From contig VTPC01000493.1 in assembly GCA_011009095.1 (NCBI GenBank), forward strand, positions 248,001 to 312,000: a DNA stretch of 64,000 nt, read 5' to 3'. The notes under the pieces are model-generated. The model saw only the letters and a program-made list of their open reading frames with translations, was not told the origin of the DNA and did not search any database. This DNA is from Ignelater luminosus (Eukaryota > Arthropoda > Insecta > Coleoptera > Elateridae). Shown here piece after piece: positions 47,601 through 61,300 of this stretch (its first letter is position 1; each line of letters opens with the position of its first letter). The position numbers were made by a program, and so were the translations under genes.

Positions 47601-50463
47601 TTCAAACAATGTAACATGTTTGCTAAAATGCTTACCAAAATCCATCTTGTTATAAAAAAGTTGAGCTTGTTAGCGTTTTCGGAATAAGGGAATACTTCCA
47701 ATATTCGTTTTAACTTCCATTCGGGCACCTGCAGTTTGAAATATATAAATAAAAATATTTTGTGGGAAACGTGACGCGTAAATGGAAAATAAATCGTCCG
47801 AATAATTCAAAGCTCTCATATAAATAATACCTGCATTTGAATATAGAATACTTCTACAATTCGAACCATAAGGTATTTTCATTTTATTGCGAATGCAGAA
47901 TAAAATGGAAAAGATAAATAGATAACGTAGTTATGTAAATTTAACTTCAAAACGTGTTTTTGGATAGAATTCGCAACGCGTTTGGGAAAATGCGTTAGCA
48001 ACTGACAAATGAAAAACAACAGAAAGAAAGTCATTCGTTTTGGTTTTTATTGACACGCATTTAATATGCCAATCTGGTTTTCACGATTTGACTTCTTTAG
48101 ATGTTTCAGAATCGCGTAGATTTTTTCTGGAGAAAATCTTTTTATTTTCCTGAACGTTTCTGCGTAGTTAAAGGTTAGAACGAAATTGTTTGCCGTTCAA
48201 CAGGCTACGTACGTATTTAGAAAACGAAGACTTTTAAGTCAATAAGTAAAAAAGGGGAGTTGTAAAATGTAAGGGGGAAGCGGAGAAAATGTACCGTAAT
48301 GAGTTTCCTGTTAACACTAATTGATTTACTTTGTAACGGAGTTGTTTTCCCAGTTTTGTTGGGTGTAACGTGTAAGTATCTGTAAAGCATACAACAATAG
48401 ACGTTATAGGAAAAAAGAGTAATTAAATTGGATTTAGGTTTTATTAATTACCTTTTTGTTCAATTTTCAAACCTGAATCTCATTTTGTTTACCGTCCATT
48501 GAAAGTATCCGTTTTTATAGTGACCAGTAAGTAGTAACAAGCTTACGTTTTGTTCTAAACGGAAAACCAAAGCACTTATAACGATAACGATTTTTAAAGT
48601 AATCCATGCTTTCAAGTGCATGGAATGGAGGGCGAGGGTATGTAATACAAAAAGCTTTTCAATACATCTGCGTCGATACAATGTGAAATCACAATGTATT
48701 TTTCTCTCTTTTTTATATGTATAACTGACAACATATTCAACAAACCATTGTTAAAAAATGACAGTTTCCTTTCAAATTTCAGTTTCTCTTACTATGGTAT
48801 AGCACTTGTGCCATCTATAGTAGGTATTCATTGTTCCAATAAAACACGCAGAGAGATTAATTCTTGCTCCTCTTTAACAAGATATTTCGCCTTTACTCTT
48901 TACAGTTCATGATTTGTTTTGTTTACATCAGCATACGATTTGCAAGCACTTAATGATGTTTTGAAGAGTTTATGCATTCGTGTACTTTAATTTTGTAAGT
49001 TAACATCGCTTAAATTTCATTATGATTTGAAAATTGTTCAAGAATTTCTTTAAAATTAATTCAACCTTTAACCTCACGTATACGTACCTTGTCACCTTGA
49101 TTGACGTGTCATTTATATTCTTGACTAAATTAGTATCACTTTTCTATATTTAATTTTCTCGATTGAATGTGTACTTAACCATTATAATTTTATCAATGGA
49201 ATGACTCCCATTCTGTAAACACAAGCTTTGATGTTTAAAGGAAATATAGTTGTGTCATTGTTGTGTGTTTTTGATCGTTCTCATGTTTTGAAATAGAATT
49301 TTCAAAGAGCAACTAAAACATGATTAGAACTACATTATAAAATACCACTCTAACGCTATTTGTTTAATTATTTCATTTAAAAAAATGTTTATGCCGCATA
49401 ACAAAAATACTTGGCATTACCTGTGTTTTTAAATTACAGGCATTGTTTATTTCGTTTTCCTGTAATTCCAATTCTAGCTTAAGCTCACATTTTTAGGTTG
49501 GTGAACCATCCCCTTAAAATGGGGCATAGCAAGAATGTTTTAAAAGTAGGAACTGAAATCTTAAAATAGCTTTAGTTTCTTTTCATATTTAAATTGAAAG
49601 CGTCAAAAAAACCGTTGATACTGTAAATTTTCGAGGGGATAACCACTAGACAAAATGGCGTACAAATATATCCAAATACATTCCAACATCAAATTTTATA
49701 ACAGTAATCAAATATTGGCTCGAACATTCTCAATATAAGCACAATTGTATAGGTTATAGGTTCAAATATGAAGCTAAACAAAAAAAAGTCAGAAAATTAT
49801 TTCCAGGAATTTATCAATAGTTTCTTTCAAAGATCAATAAATTAAGTATTTTTGGTTTTAAACGGGCTAAAAAGGAAAGAAAATAGCAACATTATATTCA
49901 AAGTTTCAAAATTTATTGGTAAGTGAAATAATAAAACAACTTGTAGGAAACAAAAACGAAATAATTCTAAAATACTAAATAGTAAGAAATCAATAAGAAA
50001 TAATTCTTACAACGGTTAAAGGTTTATTTTTATTTTTAAATGTTCCCGTTGTTAATATTTAAAGTAGGTATTTTTACATTTAACAGTATGCAAACTAACT
50101 TAGTAGTAAAATATTGAAACTTTAATATTCAGTAAAAACTATTTCTACTTCGGGAAAAATGAACGCATAAAACAAAAAATATGTATGTATATTCTATAAA
50201 AACATCTGGGAATGCAAAGCATAACCACAACGAACTCCTGTTTTGTTACTTTTTTCAAATCTTGGCGGCCATTTTGACCATGTTCCCGAAGAGTTATCAA
50301 AAAACGAAGACGCCATGTTGTCTTTAGTTTTTGATGTCGAATCCAAATCTGAAGCCAAAATTTCAAATTTCAAAATTTTCAGACTTCGCAAATTGAGTAA
50401 CGACTTAGTTGATAAAAAAACTGTAATAATGGTTATCACAAAGACCATCTTAATTTTTATTCT
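32641..50463 (+). other. intronic sequence with few recognisable features
   Basis: About 17.8 kb of AT-rich DNA inside the Khc-73 intron. The only exon-like object I see is at 38165-38247. No rRNA, tRNA, CRISPR or full transposon recognised. Degraded repeats too old to see by eye are likely. Confidence 0.4.
38165..38247 (+). other. orphan exon-like segment (83 nt)
   Basis: A pyrimidine-rich tract and TTATACAG precede 38165, and ACACAG followed by GTAACT ends the segment at 38247. Of three frames only one is open throughout (27 codons, reading DEAQTFMNEETALFCNSYNV near the start), and it is the frame compatible with the phase left by the second Khc-73 exon; the joined codon would be Arg as expected. 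The peptide does not match the kinesin motor sequence expected at this point, so it would be an alternative, cryptic or chance exon. Confidence 0.2.
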
Positions 50464-51962
50464 TTAACTCTTTATATTTTTTATGATATTTTGCTTATCA
50501 ATCCTTTTTAGCGTAAATGGATGGCAACCTAATAGTTGAATAGGCCCATAAAAAATAAATTTCTTTTCGATCGTTTCAAGTTGGCTAGTTGTGTTACTTT
50601 TTGGCCATCTATATTCGTCTAGATTTGATTTCAAAAATTTTATTTTTATATCCGATCCATTAATCTGCAGGACTCGACCACGATACCATCTGTGAGCGTA
50701 AAATATTACATAGTAATTTTCGACCCTGATATCTATTCCCATTTCCTCTATGCCTTCATCTTCATTTTCATCATTTGAGAAGGACTCTGGATCATCATCC
50801 TCATCAGCATAAACTATGGTGTCGATGGTATCACTTTCTTCCGAACTTTCTTTATTATTTTGTTTATTACCCGGTTTCATTCTTAGTTTAGTTTGTTTAT
50901 TAGAAACATTTTTACATTTAATTTCAATTATTTTCTCAACTTCGTTTAACCAGCATTTGGAAATGACGAGTTGAAACTGTTCATTTAATGCAGGTTCGGG
51001 TATGCTGCAAATATAATACTTTATGTCTATAAAAGTATAATCTACATTGGCTAGTGAAAGAATTCATTCATTGTTATTTTGCTCTTGCAGTTTATAAAAT
51101 GTATTTAGGCAACCCAGACCGTGATTTGTGGTTGATTTTATATTTTCAGTTGTCAGAGCCTCTAGTGAAGCACTTAATAATGAATATATCTTTGAACTAC
51201 CTTGGCCAGTCAAATAACTAAAGGCTAATGTATGCCCAAATAGAAGATTACATTTGTGAGTTTTTTTGAACGGATTACTAAATACACAAAATATGTTCAT
51301 TTTGAATTACTTCGGTAATATTGGATCCGATTATAGCTAATTGCTTCTGCTCTTTCACCCTACATAGTTTATCACTGCTGAGCCTGCTTTTACTGTTGTC
51401 GAGAAGCCAACAAAACGAACTTTTCTTAATTATCATTTGTGTTTCTCCAACAAATACTTTCAAAAATAGCCCCTCTTGAAGATAGGTGTTAGCAGCAGGA
51501 TCTGTAGTATAATCTTTTAAGTTCAAATAGTCGCCTACTTGTAAATCATTTGAAAGCTGGTGTAGTTCTGTCAAGTCGCTAACATCAACAATCTCTTCCG
51601 TTACTGTATCTTCTTCGTTTTCCCCACCAGTCTCAAAGCTGAAATATTCCTCGTCTATAAAACCTTCACTTTCTTTATTTTCTTCGGTGTGAATTTCTTT
51701 TTCTATGTTTTCGGTTTCTTCCTCTAGCACCTCTTCAATAATCGGTAGGTTAATATTTAACCAAATCTTCATTTTCTAGTTCCATACCTAAATTTGTGAC
51801 TGCTTCTAAAGCATCTACCTTACATTGTAGTAGTATGTCGCGAATTTCTTGATCGTCAGGTAAAACACTTGCAACATTCTTAGTCACAGAAGAATTGGTT
51901 ACAGTCGCCAGTCTAGGATTATTTTTTCTTGAAAATATAAATGTATTTTCCTTATTTTGACC
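50464..51962 (-). pseudogene. decayed gene of an uncharacterised repeated insect protein family
   Basis: A run of coding-like sequence on the minus strand, opposite to Khc-73, broken into four frames. 51796-51962: ENTFIFSRKNNPRLATVTNS and DDQEIRDILLQCKVDALEAV, ending at a stop near 51735. 51278-51772: an acidic Glu-rich stretch then LQVGDYLNLKDYTTDPAANT and KSRLSSDKLCRVKEQ. 51300 down to 50880: FGHTLAFSYLTGQG, one TGA at 51064-51066, then YYICSIPEPALNEQFQL and VISKCWLNEVEKIIEI. 50464-50880: a second acidic stretch, then FYAHRWYRGRVLQING, IKIKFLKSN and KKFIFYGPIQLLGCHPF. The pieces stay in order with a compact layout and no intron-like gaps, as for an intronless copy that picked up frameshifts and a stop. 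I recall the block pattern from unnamed insect proteins; no function is known to me. A possible 3' splice AG lies at 51963-51964 on the minus strand. Confidence 0.65.
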
Positions 51963-51964
51963 TA

Positions 51965-54900
51965 AAAAGTGTTACTAATTACGCAAAAACAACAAAACTC
52001 AAATTTCTAATTAATGCTATTTATTAGAGAAATCTTGATAAAAACAAATATAAATCATTTCATAAACAGTCTCGCATGTCTCAATGTGATCACGTGCGGT
52101 CATGTGTATTAGTAACTTAGCAACGCACACCGGTGCCAATTCTATAAACTGAATAAAAACGTCTAGTCATGCCCTTTTATATCCAAATTATATCCACATA
52201 TTTCCAATATTTCCACGTATATCCACGCATATCCAAGGAGATGTACAACTATTTCCACTAGTGGTTACCCCCTCGTAAATTTCATACTGAGTTTCAAACC
52301 AGAGGACTGCATCTCATATCCAAGCTATGGACTTATACATACTTATCTGCAAGCAACAGGAACTCACAATTTTAATTTTGAATTTAGCTGAAAATTACCT
52401 AATTTAAGAGTGTTGTTCAAGAATCAGAAGTCTTTGTAGTTTGATGTAACAAACCGTACCTGCAAATTGTAATTGTTTTAAGGCGTCAATTACAAGGTGT
52501 AATTTTTAAAAAAGTCTTTAAACAAAATGTTTTTCTATTGGAATATAAATACATTAATCTTGTTCAAAAATATTTTAGAAATCAAAGAAAAAACAAAATT
52601 AAAATTCGAGCCTGACATATCTCGCTTCAGAAAATTGCAAGCATTTAGCTACGAAAACAATTCTTAGATTGAAATCGTGGTAAATTTACATCTAGACTTA
52701 AAATTATAATTTTAACCAAATTTTGTATTTTTTGAATTTGCTTCTTGGTACCTACAGCACCGGACACAATAAACTTTCCACTATTGGTGAACAAAACCAT
52801 GGTGGCCTATTGATCGATAGTAGATGAACGTAATAAGTTATTACTAATAACTATATCTTATACGCCCTTAAGCAACAAACCGAGACCAGGATGCCAAGCT
52901 ACACATTCTGAACTTGAGGTCTCTTACTCATAGCTTCTCGAAAATACTCAAATTTATTTTATTACAGTCAGAGATATTATTCTAGACCATTTATCTAGGC
53001 GTTCAAAAGTTGCAAACAAAAGCAAATCTTACAAATTACTACAAACAGTCGCTCAATAAATTGCCAACTGTTTGGGCCTCTATAGACATAAAGAGTGGGC
53101 TCAAAGTAATGAGAATTATTGTTGAAACAAAAGCCTTTGCCAATTTGACGAATTAACAAGTATTTTAGACATTGGCATAGTTGCTAATGTCCTTCCGACT
53201 AAATATTTTCTGTTAACATGAACTAAATGATTTGCTTGAACAAAAGAAGGGATCCGAAGCTGCCTGTCATTTTAAAAACGAAGGTGTGCTGGATGCAACA
53301 ATTTACCGAATTATAAAAGGATGAGAGCTGGGTCTTCTAATTAAGGAGCTCTCAAAGACAGATAGAATTCAAATTCAAAATTCAAGATTGAGACTCTTCA
53401 AATCAAGTTTGCCAGTAAATACGAGGTTTCTCGAGGTTGTTCAAAATATCTTAAAGACACACAACTTACAGCATTTTGATAGATAAAAGGCATCAAAATA
53501 TACTCCAAAGCAATTTGGAGAAGTTTCCAAAAAGTGGAAAAAATTACACGCAAAAAACTAGGAAAAAATCATAAATCTTCCTGAGCGACAACGGAATCAA
53601 AAGCACGCCTAACTGAGAATCTTTGATCAATATAAATTCAATGGTTTAAATCAGAATACGACGGCAATGGAAAAACAGATGTTCAAGACATGATGGGTAC
53701 AGTTAGAGAAGAAAGTTATCAAAAATTGCCTTTGACTATTGTGTATCTTAATCTTTTCATTATTAAAAACTTCTCATTACTTTAAGCCCACCCCTTAGTC
53801 GCAAAATGTTGCAGTAGAAGTCGGTTATAACGAACCATATTGAATTTAAATCGACGAAATCTTATCAACTTCTTTGCACAAGACTCAACCAGGGCCGATA
53901 ACCATTTTAAACAATTATCGCAATTGGTTAGTGCAATAGAAAACCTTGATAAATAAAATGGCATTTTTTGCGCTTTTCAGGCTACAACTAAAAATGACCA
54001 TAACTCCTTGAATATTGAAAATAGCCAAAATGGTAACTGTTTATTTTCGATTAGTAAAATATCAAATGCATATCACGGGACACCCTATATATTGTTGGTC
54101 ATTTTTGCAGCGTTAACATCTAATATGTAAGATTCTCATTAGACGATAACCACGAATATTTATTTATATCCACTGTCTTTTGATCATCCTGTATAATAAG
54201 AAGACGGTCAAATCTTTCATCTATGAAAACAAAAGAAATTTAGGAAGCAGAACGAATGTCTTTTGTTGTACAATAATACAAACACGACGGACGCCGATAT
54301 CATCGAGTATTTTATATCAAATGAAAACCGAATCACGCAAACCAAACGAATCTTGCGAACAGCATAGTAATGAACTGAACAAAGGTTTAATTATCTAGAA
54401 ATTTAATATTTTAAATAATGGGAGTTTTTTGAAATAATAAAGCATAAGAAAATGGTAGCCTTGAAGTAAATCATCTAGCAAAGGTCTATGAAGGTTAGGA
54501 TAGGAATGAGTAGAAATGAAACATGTGCAAAATGATGGAATCTTCTTGATTGTTCAAAAAATGCGTCTTGGTGTATTACAGAAGTTATTGGACATTTTCA
54601 AACCATGGTAATTGGGCAAAGTATAATAGCGAATATGTGAATGGAAAAAAAGAAATGACTGGAAAGTATCTACATTTTTAGAATATGGAAGATCTCAGTT
54701 TCGAGGAACTTACTCAACTTCGTTTAGAACGATAATGCAAAATTCTGACAAATTATTTAGAAGAATCTGTACAAAATTTCGTACTTGGTCTAATCGATAT
54801 TATCGATTCATTTTTTGAGAACTGTATTATTTCCCATAATTATTTTTTGCTTAAGAGCGATCTTTCATCTAAGGAAACTTTTTTTAGGTTATATTTACTT

Positions 54901-56990
54901 TTTTCTGAAATCAATTTTCCTTGAATGCTGATAAATATGTTAAATTCTTAATAAGTTAAAAGTGGATTGAGATTTTCTAGGACGCGTATATTAATCATGT
55001 AAACCACAGATTAAATAGTTGACGGTCGAGCTCAAACAAAAATAAAATAATAAAACTGACTCATAATTTGTTACAAATTTCGATGGAATGTCAAACTGGC
55101 TTTACAAACACAATTTTTTTAAAAATACGGATTCCAATTTGGTTTAAATTTTTTGGATAATGTGTTGTAAGGTCATTAAATAATAATTAAGTCCAAGAAT
55201 TCTGATGATCGATCAGGCCATAAAATAAAAATGTTTAAGTTTTCTTTAGTTTCCTTCACTTATAGTATATTGAATTGAAATTTTATTATTTATTAAGACT
55301 TTTATTATTTATTAATAAAGTAATCAAGCCAAGACTTAATCTTTTTTTAGCTAATGCATTTGGTAAGTATCGATAGTAAATTTCGATTTGAAACTTCATA
55401 TTTCATTGATCACTACTATAAATAAAAAAAAAAATTCTAAAGTTTTAAACTTTATGGTTCAACATAAAAAGGAAATAATCACTGGAGATTTTCTGATAAT
55501 TCGAAAAATGTTTCAAAAATAATAACGTTATCTATATCACGCATACCATTATTCGTTTAAAATTACCTTCGATCTAGAAAATTATATAAGTGGGTCAAGG
55601 AAACCTTGAAACCTCCAAATAATTATTTGTACTCGCAAAAAACTGTTTTCCTCCTATTTGTTGATTCTTAATTTTCTCTTTCCTTTTCCAATTGTCACGT
55701 TATTGAACATCGGACGGCGGGTGTTAACACGAAACTTGAATTATTTAACAATACTAATTGTTTATTAAGCAGTTTTAAAATTGTAATTGTTATTTTTGTA
55801 ACTTTGTAAGGGAGTATAGAATTATAAAAATACTGCATAGAAATGAACAAATGATAAATGAAAATGTGTCAAGTTTGTTTTTATAATTGAGGTAAATAAT
55901 ACAAGCATTTTCCTTGTCACTCTCGTTTATTATTTATTATCTCTAGCATTTACTATAAAGCCATTTTCTAATAAAAAATTTTGAGAATTAATTTAGACAT
56001 GATGAAGGGGTATTTTAATACTTTTATTGTAAAAAAAACATATAAACAAATTTAAATATAAGTACACTACAGCCTCGATAATCCGAACCTATACTATTCC
56101 GAATAAGTGTTCAAGTATTGTTTAATATGGTGATATCGTGAATTACTTAGGACTAAGTAGATTCTTCTTGTAAATTCTGCACTTGCGAATTTAGAACGTT
56201 CTAGTATCTTTTCGAACTCTACTTACTAAACTCTTAAAAAAAATTCCTAGTATATTCTACAGAGTTCTCGGTAATCCCACGTGATTAGTCATGTTCGTGT
56301 ATTTATGTTGTTTGACGCGATCGGTGACGCTAACAATTATCGTATATTAGTCACATTATTTTCAAGGTGCAGCTACTAGAAATTTAGGGGTTGGGAAATA
56401 TCTTTGATTATTTAAATAGTTTCGAATATTTAAATACTATTGTTTCAAATACTTCTCAAAAGAGTTATTTAGCCTGTTTACTTTTCCGTGCGTCATACCT
56501 TACTGTCTATTATTGAAGTAACGTAAACACAAGAAAATTAAAGGGCAATGTTTATCGATTTTCCTTCATAATTTCTTAACATAATCAACTTAGATCTAAT
56601 CTACTGGTCTGATTTTGAGCGAAACTAACTTCCTTGTAGTGGTTTGTGAAATTCCTTGTTTTCTTTTAACCTGCTTAATACATTCTTGAGATGAATCTAG
56701 AAGGTATTTTATGGTTGAGCGACTCGAACAGTTTGGTATGCGCAAGTATTTTCAATACGGGCATGTCAGAATTCTTTGAATTTTATCATCTAAATTATAG
56801 ACATGCTATCTGCCCGCTCGATTACTACCCACTCAGTGCGCGCACAACCTCTGTTTGGTCGCCGCGTAATTTCATTAACTGAAGATCGTCGTTTAATCTG
56901 GTTGTACACTAATTCAATGTAAAATTTTCCAATATCCAATGCCATGTTGGCGTTACATTCAAATTGTTATCATTATGAAACACATGCTGC
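51965..56990 (+). other. intronic sequence, no gene recognised
   Basis: AT-rich. Contains a short run of ATATCCAC-like units (52174-52262) and transposon-end-like motifs CACCCTATATA (54081-54091) and CATCCTGTATA (54185-54195). Confidence 0.4.
52174..52262. repeat. short irregular repeat of TATCCA/TTTCCA units
   Basis: TATATCCAAATTATATCCAC, ATTTCCAATATTTCCACG and TATATCCACGCATATCCAAG follow each other, giving a 9-12-bp irregular periodicity. Confidence 0.5.
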
Positions 56991-57000
56991 AAAAATCGGT

Positions 57001-57018
57001 TGTACTCGTATGAGTACA
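57001..57018. repeat. 18-bp palindrome left of piggyBac remnant
   Basis: TGTACTCGTATGAGTACA: 7-bp arms TGTACTC/GAGTACA. It shares both arms with 58285-58302 on the other side of the transposase remnant. Confidence 0.6.
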
Positions 57019-57299
57019 ATCGTTTTATTTCTGAAACGGACGCTCAGAATTTTGTTGTGCCAGTTTTCTCGTTTTACAGAAGAAAAACTTCTGTGAAATA
57101 TGATGCGCAGATGCTATAGAAAAGTATGTTGAAAGGAAAGTTGTTGTAACAACCACTGCCTGAAGCCCACTGTTACTGATAAGGACGATGAAGGCATCCT
57201 GAATGTGCACTTGTTCAATGATGTGCCTGGGGAGGTAGAAGTTGATTTTAGGGATGAAATGGCTGAGGAGTATGAAAATAGCAAATAGGATGAAACCTA

Positions 57300-58265
57300 G
57301 AAAATTCAGTTGGAATTGTTTTACTATCATGGTACCATAAAGTTCCCCAGCAAAATATGTATTGGGATTTGGAGGAGAATCTGGGTATTGTCATTGTTTC
57401 GAAATGATTTTTGAATATAAAGCGGAATATTCATTTTGCTGATAACTCAAACATAGATGAAGAAGATAAAATGTATCTTATAAATATCCAATCAATCTTA
57501 AGCAGTGGGAAATATTTCACAAAAAATATGTCCATCGATGAAGTCATGATTCTTTATTTTGGGCATCACAGTGCAAAGCAATTTATCCGTGAGGTTTGGT
57601 TTCAAAAACTAGATGTTTTATAGCAAACTTTACGGCAAAGAACAAGAGCAACGCTACATAATCGAGTCGAATTAGGGTGAAAGTTGTCCTTTCGTTTATG
57701 AAGTACTTAGATAAACTTTTTCACCGTACTAAAATTCATGCAAAACTTGAAAATAAGAGGAATTCGTACTACTGGTACAAACAGAGGTAATTGACAAGAT
57801 GTCCATTGGAAACTTTCAAAATCGTGGAAAAGAAGGAAAACGGGGATGGTATCGACTTGACTCCAAAAATGAAATCATAGGAATGATAACAGTGTCTTCA
57901 ACTATGATGATGGTGAACCACTTCATGGTCTAGAATAGTAGCCGCACCTATTCAAAAATTACAGTAATGGTATGGGAGTATGGATTCGAATGACCAATCA
58001 GTACACACAGGATTAGTATTGATAAACATCTGCATGACGAATGCTTAGAAATTGCATCAGTTCTGTCTATGAATCAACTCGAGTTCAGTATTTAAATGCT
58101 TGAAACACTGCCAAAGACGAAACTCAACAATATTGATCATTTTCCCCAAAGAATAAAAAAAAATTGAGGTGCCCCATGTACAATGCAAGAGTAAGGTGGA
58201 ACTGCAAGAAGTATTTGACAACTCTCTGAGTTGAGCAAACCTGTTTCGAGAGATCTCATTCATAA
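57300..58265 (+). pseudogene. piggyBac-type transposase remnant
   Basis: A degraded DDD transposase of the piggyBac superfamily. In order: IHFADNSNIDEEDKMYLINI (about 57427-57486), MSIDEVMILYFGHHSAKQFI (57530-57590) with the Asp that normally begins the catalytic set, LKIRGIRTTGTNRGN (57750-57790) with a stop directly after, and a C-terminal zinc-finger region RCPMYNARVRWNCKKY then CFERSHS ending at TAA 58263-58265. In that last part two cysteines appear replaced by tyrosine. The parts lie in different frames with several stops, so no protein can be made. It sits in the large Khc-73 intron, on the same strand. Confidence 0.85.
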
Positions 58266-58284
58266 TATACCCTTACTGTCCTGG

Positions 58285-58302
58285 TGTACTCAGTTGAGTA
58301 CA
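58285..58302. repeat. 18-bp palindrome right of piggyBac remnant
   Basis: TGTACTCAGTTGAGTACA, 20 bp after the transposase stop. It has the same 7-bp arms as 57001-57018. Confidence 0.6.
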
Positions 58303-61300
58303 CATCTATATTTTCAGAATTCCAACTATAAAGGCGGTAACAATATAAATCAATTCCCAAAGTACAACGGTTGATTATCGTTACAATTTGATTTTTAATC
58401 AGTTAAAAAGGGGTTTCTGAGAGAGAATTCAAATTCTGGAAAAAACAAGCTGTTTGATTTACACATGAAAGCTGAGTTTATACTGCATTTACTCACTGTC
58501 AGTGAGGGGTGTTTATTTACTATAAAATGCTAACATATAAAACTCAATTTAATCCTCTATTCTGAACATCAAACTGTACAAAAACCTCTGAAAACCTTTT
58601 TCCTTATATTCTCAAATAACCAAGAAACAGCTACTTAAAGAAATTTAGGAGAAAATCGTTTTTTCTCTAAAAGGTGGGTAAGCAACGTGTATTCAGTTTT
58701 TTCCCTAATTATTCTGATTTCTGATTCTGTATTTACAAGGAATCTGACCCACCCTGTAACATTAAAATCCAAACAGTATTAATTATTATTTTATAAAATA
58801 CACAAAATAAAATATTTACTTCATCAAAAAACTAGGTTATTTTACAGCGTATTTCATTTGTTTCAAAAGTTTGTTATGATAATGGTATTGACATTCACAC
58901 AGGCTACATTTTCTGTCATAAATTCATAAAATGATAACGGATAATACAACAACAATATTGCTTTCGCAGAATTCGTTTTTTCCATACATAACACACCTAT
59001 CAACATAAATTGTGATTAAAACAAAGCGAGTGCATTGAAAATAGAATCGATCGTCTATTTTTCATACAGCTACCATCGAATAAATACCATTATTCTCGCC
59101 ATTGTTTATATATTATACTTTTATTTTGTCGGATAATTTGATGTTTTGTGTATTGTTTTTGAGTTAACTAATTACGTAGTTAAAAACGCTACGCATGAAA
59201 CAAAACAATTTAAAAACTACTATATAGATAGCTTCTTTTTACCATCTTGAAGACGAGAAAGTTTAATATGTAAAATCCACAGTATGATGAAATCTGTTTT
59301 ATATCCTATACGCTAATTTTTTCGTCCTTGACAAATGTGAACTACTTTTTAATCGAGAATTTTCAATATTTTCTGCCATAGATGGATCTATTTTAGGCGC
59401 GGAGTATTTAGAAACAGCCAACAATTTTCTCTGAGGGAGTGTAAATTCGTGTGCAGATTACACGCTGATGTTTTTCCTATAATTGCATTACCGCAGCGCT
59501 CGAATGGAGCTGCTCTTCTGGCACTTTCCCCTGTAATTATACCGGATACAAAGTCGATTGAAGGAAATACACAGCGTTGCCGCAAGATTTAAGAGTAGAG
59601 CCGCTAACTTTACGTTAGTACATAAAAAAGATTACTTTTACGTCCTCAAATTATCTCAAATTAAATCTTGGTACCATATATTTTGGTAACATTCTTAAAT
59701 GTTTCGTTCAAAATTATTATTATTTAAGATTGAGGTTTCTTCAAGTTCATTTTATAAATAGGATCCTTACTCTTAAATTGAATTTTGGAATTCTGGATAT
59801 ACCAATGAAAATAAAAAATGGTAGTTTTCCAGCAACTTAGGTTTTATTGAGAATTCTGATTCCCCTTTACCGATTTCTAACTTTTTTATACAGCCTCGAA
59901 TTTGTAAGGTTTAATTTTATTTGTGCTTCGGCAGTAACTTCTTATTTTATTCATTATTAGGGCCTCCGTGGTTTAATATCAGAAAAAAGTTCATCGACTT
60001 ATTTTTAAATTGCTTGACAACCCCTAGCGACTGAGTTTTTATTTCCCACCATTATCCACAAACGTAAAGTAACACAATGGTAGAATGGGACTCGAGGGCT
60101 TCTTGCTCCTTTTATATAATTCACGCGTGAGTTGGGAAAAGATGCAAATATACGAAAATAAACCTACCAAAAAAATCGAATCAACTTGAAACTGTTTTGG
60201 AACGAAAATACTATTCTAGATTCATTCAAAATGTCACAAATTAAAGAAAATGTAGACGTTATTAAATAAATATTGTATAAATGTTAATATCCCTTTATTT
60301 ATTATTATTATTACGTATTTTACTAAATAGTTCAAACAATTGAATATTTAGTACGTAGGGAGTGTCAATAATAATTAGGTCTTTAGATGTTGTGTTGTTT
60401 CTTACTAATCTCGTGGGGCGTCACATTAAATTTACCACCCTCTGAGCAAGGAAGTAAGAGGGTCGTATAGTAATGGATGTTGAAACAAATTCAAAGCAAA
60501 GCTGTCGATTGTGCTGCTCAACTTTGTTGCCGTTCTAGTGAAAAATGGGAATTTGAAGAGGTGGTATAAAGGGTCGTGTTTTATGTTAAATTAAACTCCT
60601 TTTAGATAAAATTGAAATAGTAGCAACAAGTATATTAATTCATCAAAAATTTTGTTTTGTTATTGTAGTCATTATCACAGTTACGTTTTCCTTAAAGCAG
60701 TCGTTTCTTTTATCATGATTTTATGTTTTAAACTGTGTCAAAGTCTTTAGTAAACTTGGGAAAACTGAAATGACTTCTTGACCTATATAAAAATTTGAAA
60801 GTAAAATAAATGAACGTATTATGGAGATCTACAACTGTAATTTGTATGACGTCAAAAGCGTAAAAATGTTTGAATTTTGAATACGATGCAACTATGAAAG
60901 TGCATGACATTTAAAAGATTTGTCTCGATACAATAAGATTTTATCAACTTTAACTGACATCGGTGATTAAATTATCCAAACTGTCATTTTTTATATTATC
61001 CATAGATAATGTAAAGTTTTACCAAGTGAATATTGTAAACCATCTGGGAAGTAATCTACGGTGGATGTAAAAACTTGCAACTTTTAACATCACTATTTTC
61101 TTCCTTCATTTTAATAAACACTAAGGCGTTTTTCTTCCTAAATTGTTACTCAATAGAAGATATCTGTGGTTTCAAGCATTAGAAACGTGTTAACCGGATG
61201 AAGCATAAAAATTATTTAGATTTACAAGAATATGAATGATTTTTGGTCTGCTAGGCTTATTGATTGGTAACTGATGTTCTAGTTATAAAACATCTTGACA

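Noticed and set aside
59380-59600. G+C-richer stretch with a 65-codon minus-strand frame
   Set aside because: No recognisable protein motif or RNA structure; could be conserved non-coding DNA, but this cannot be judged from one sequence.
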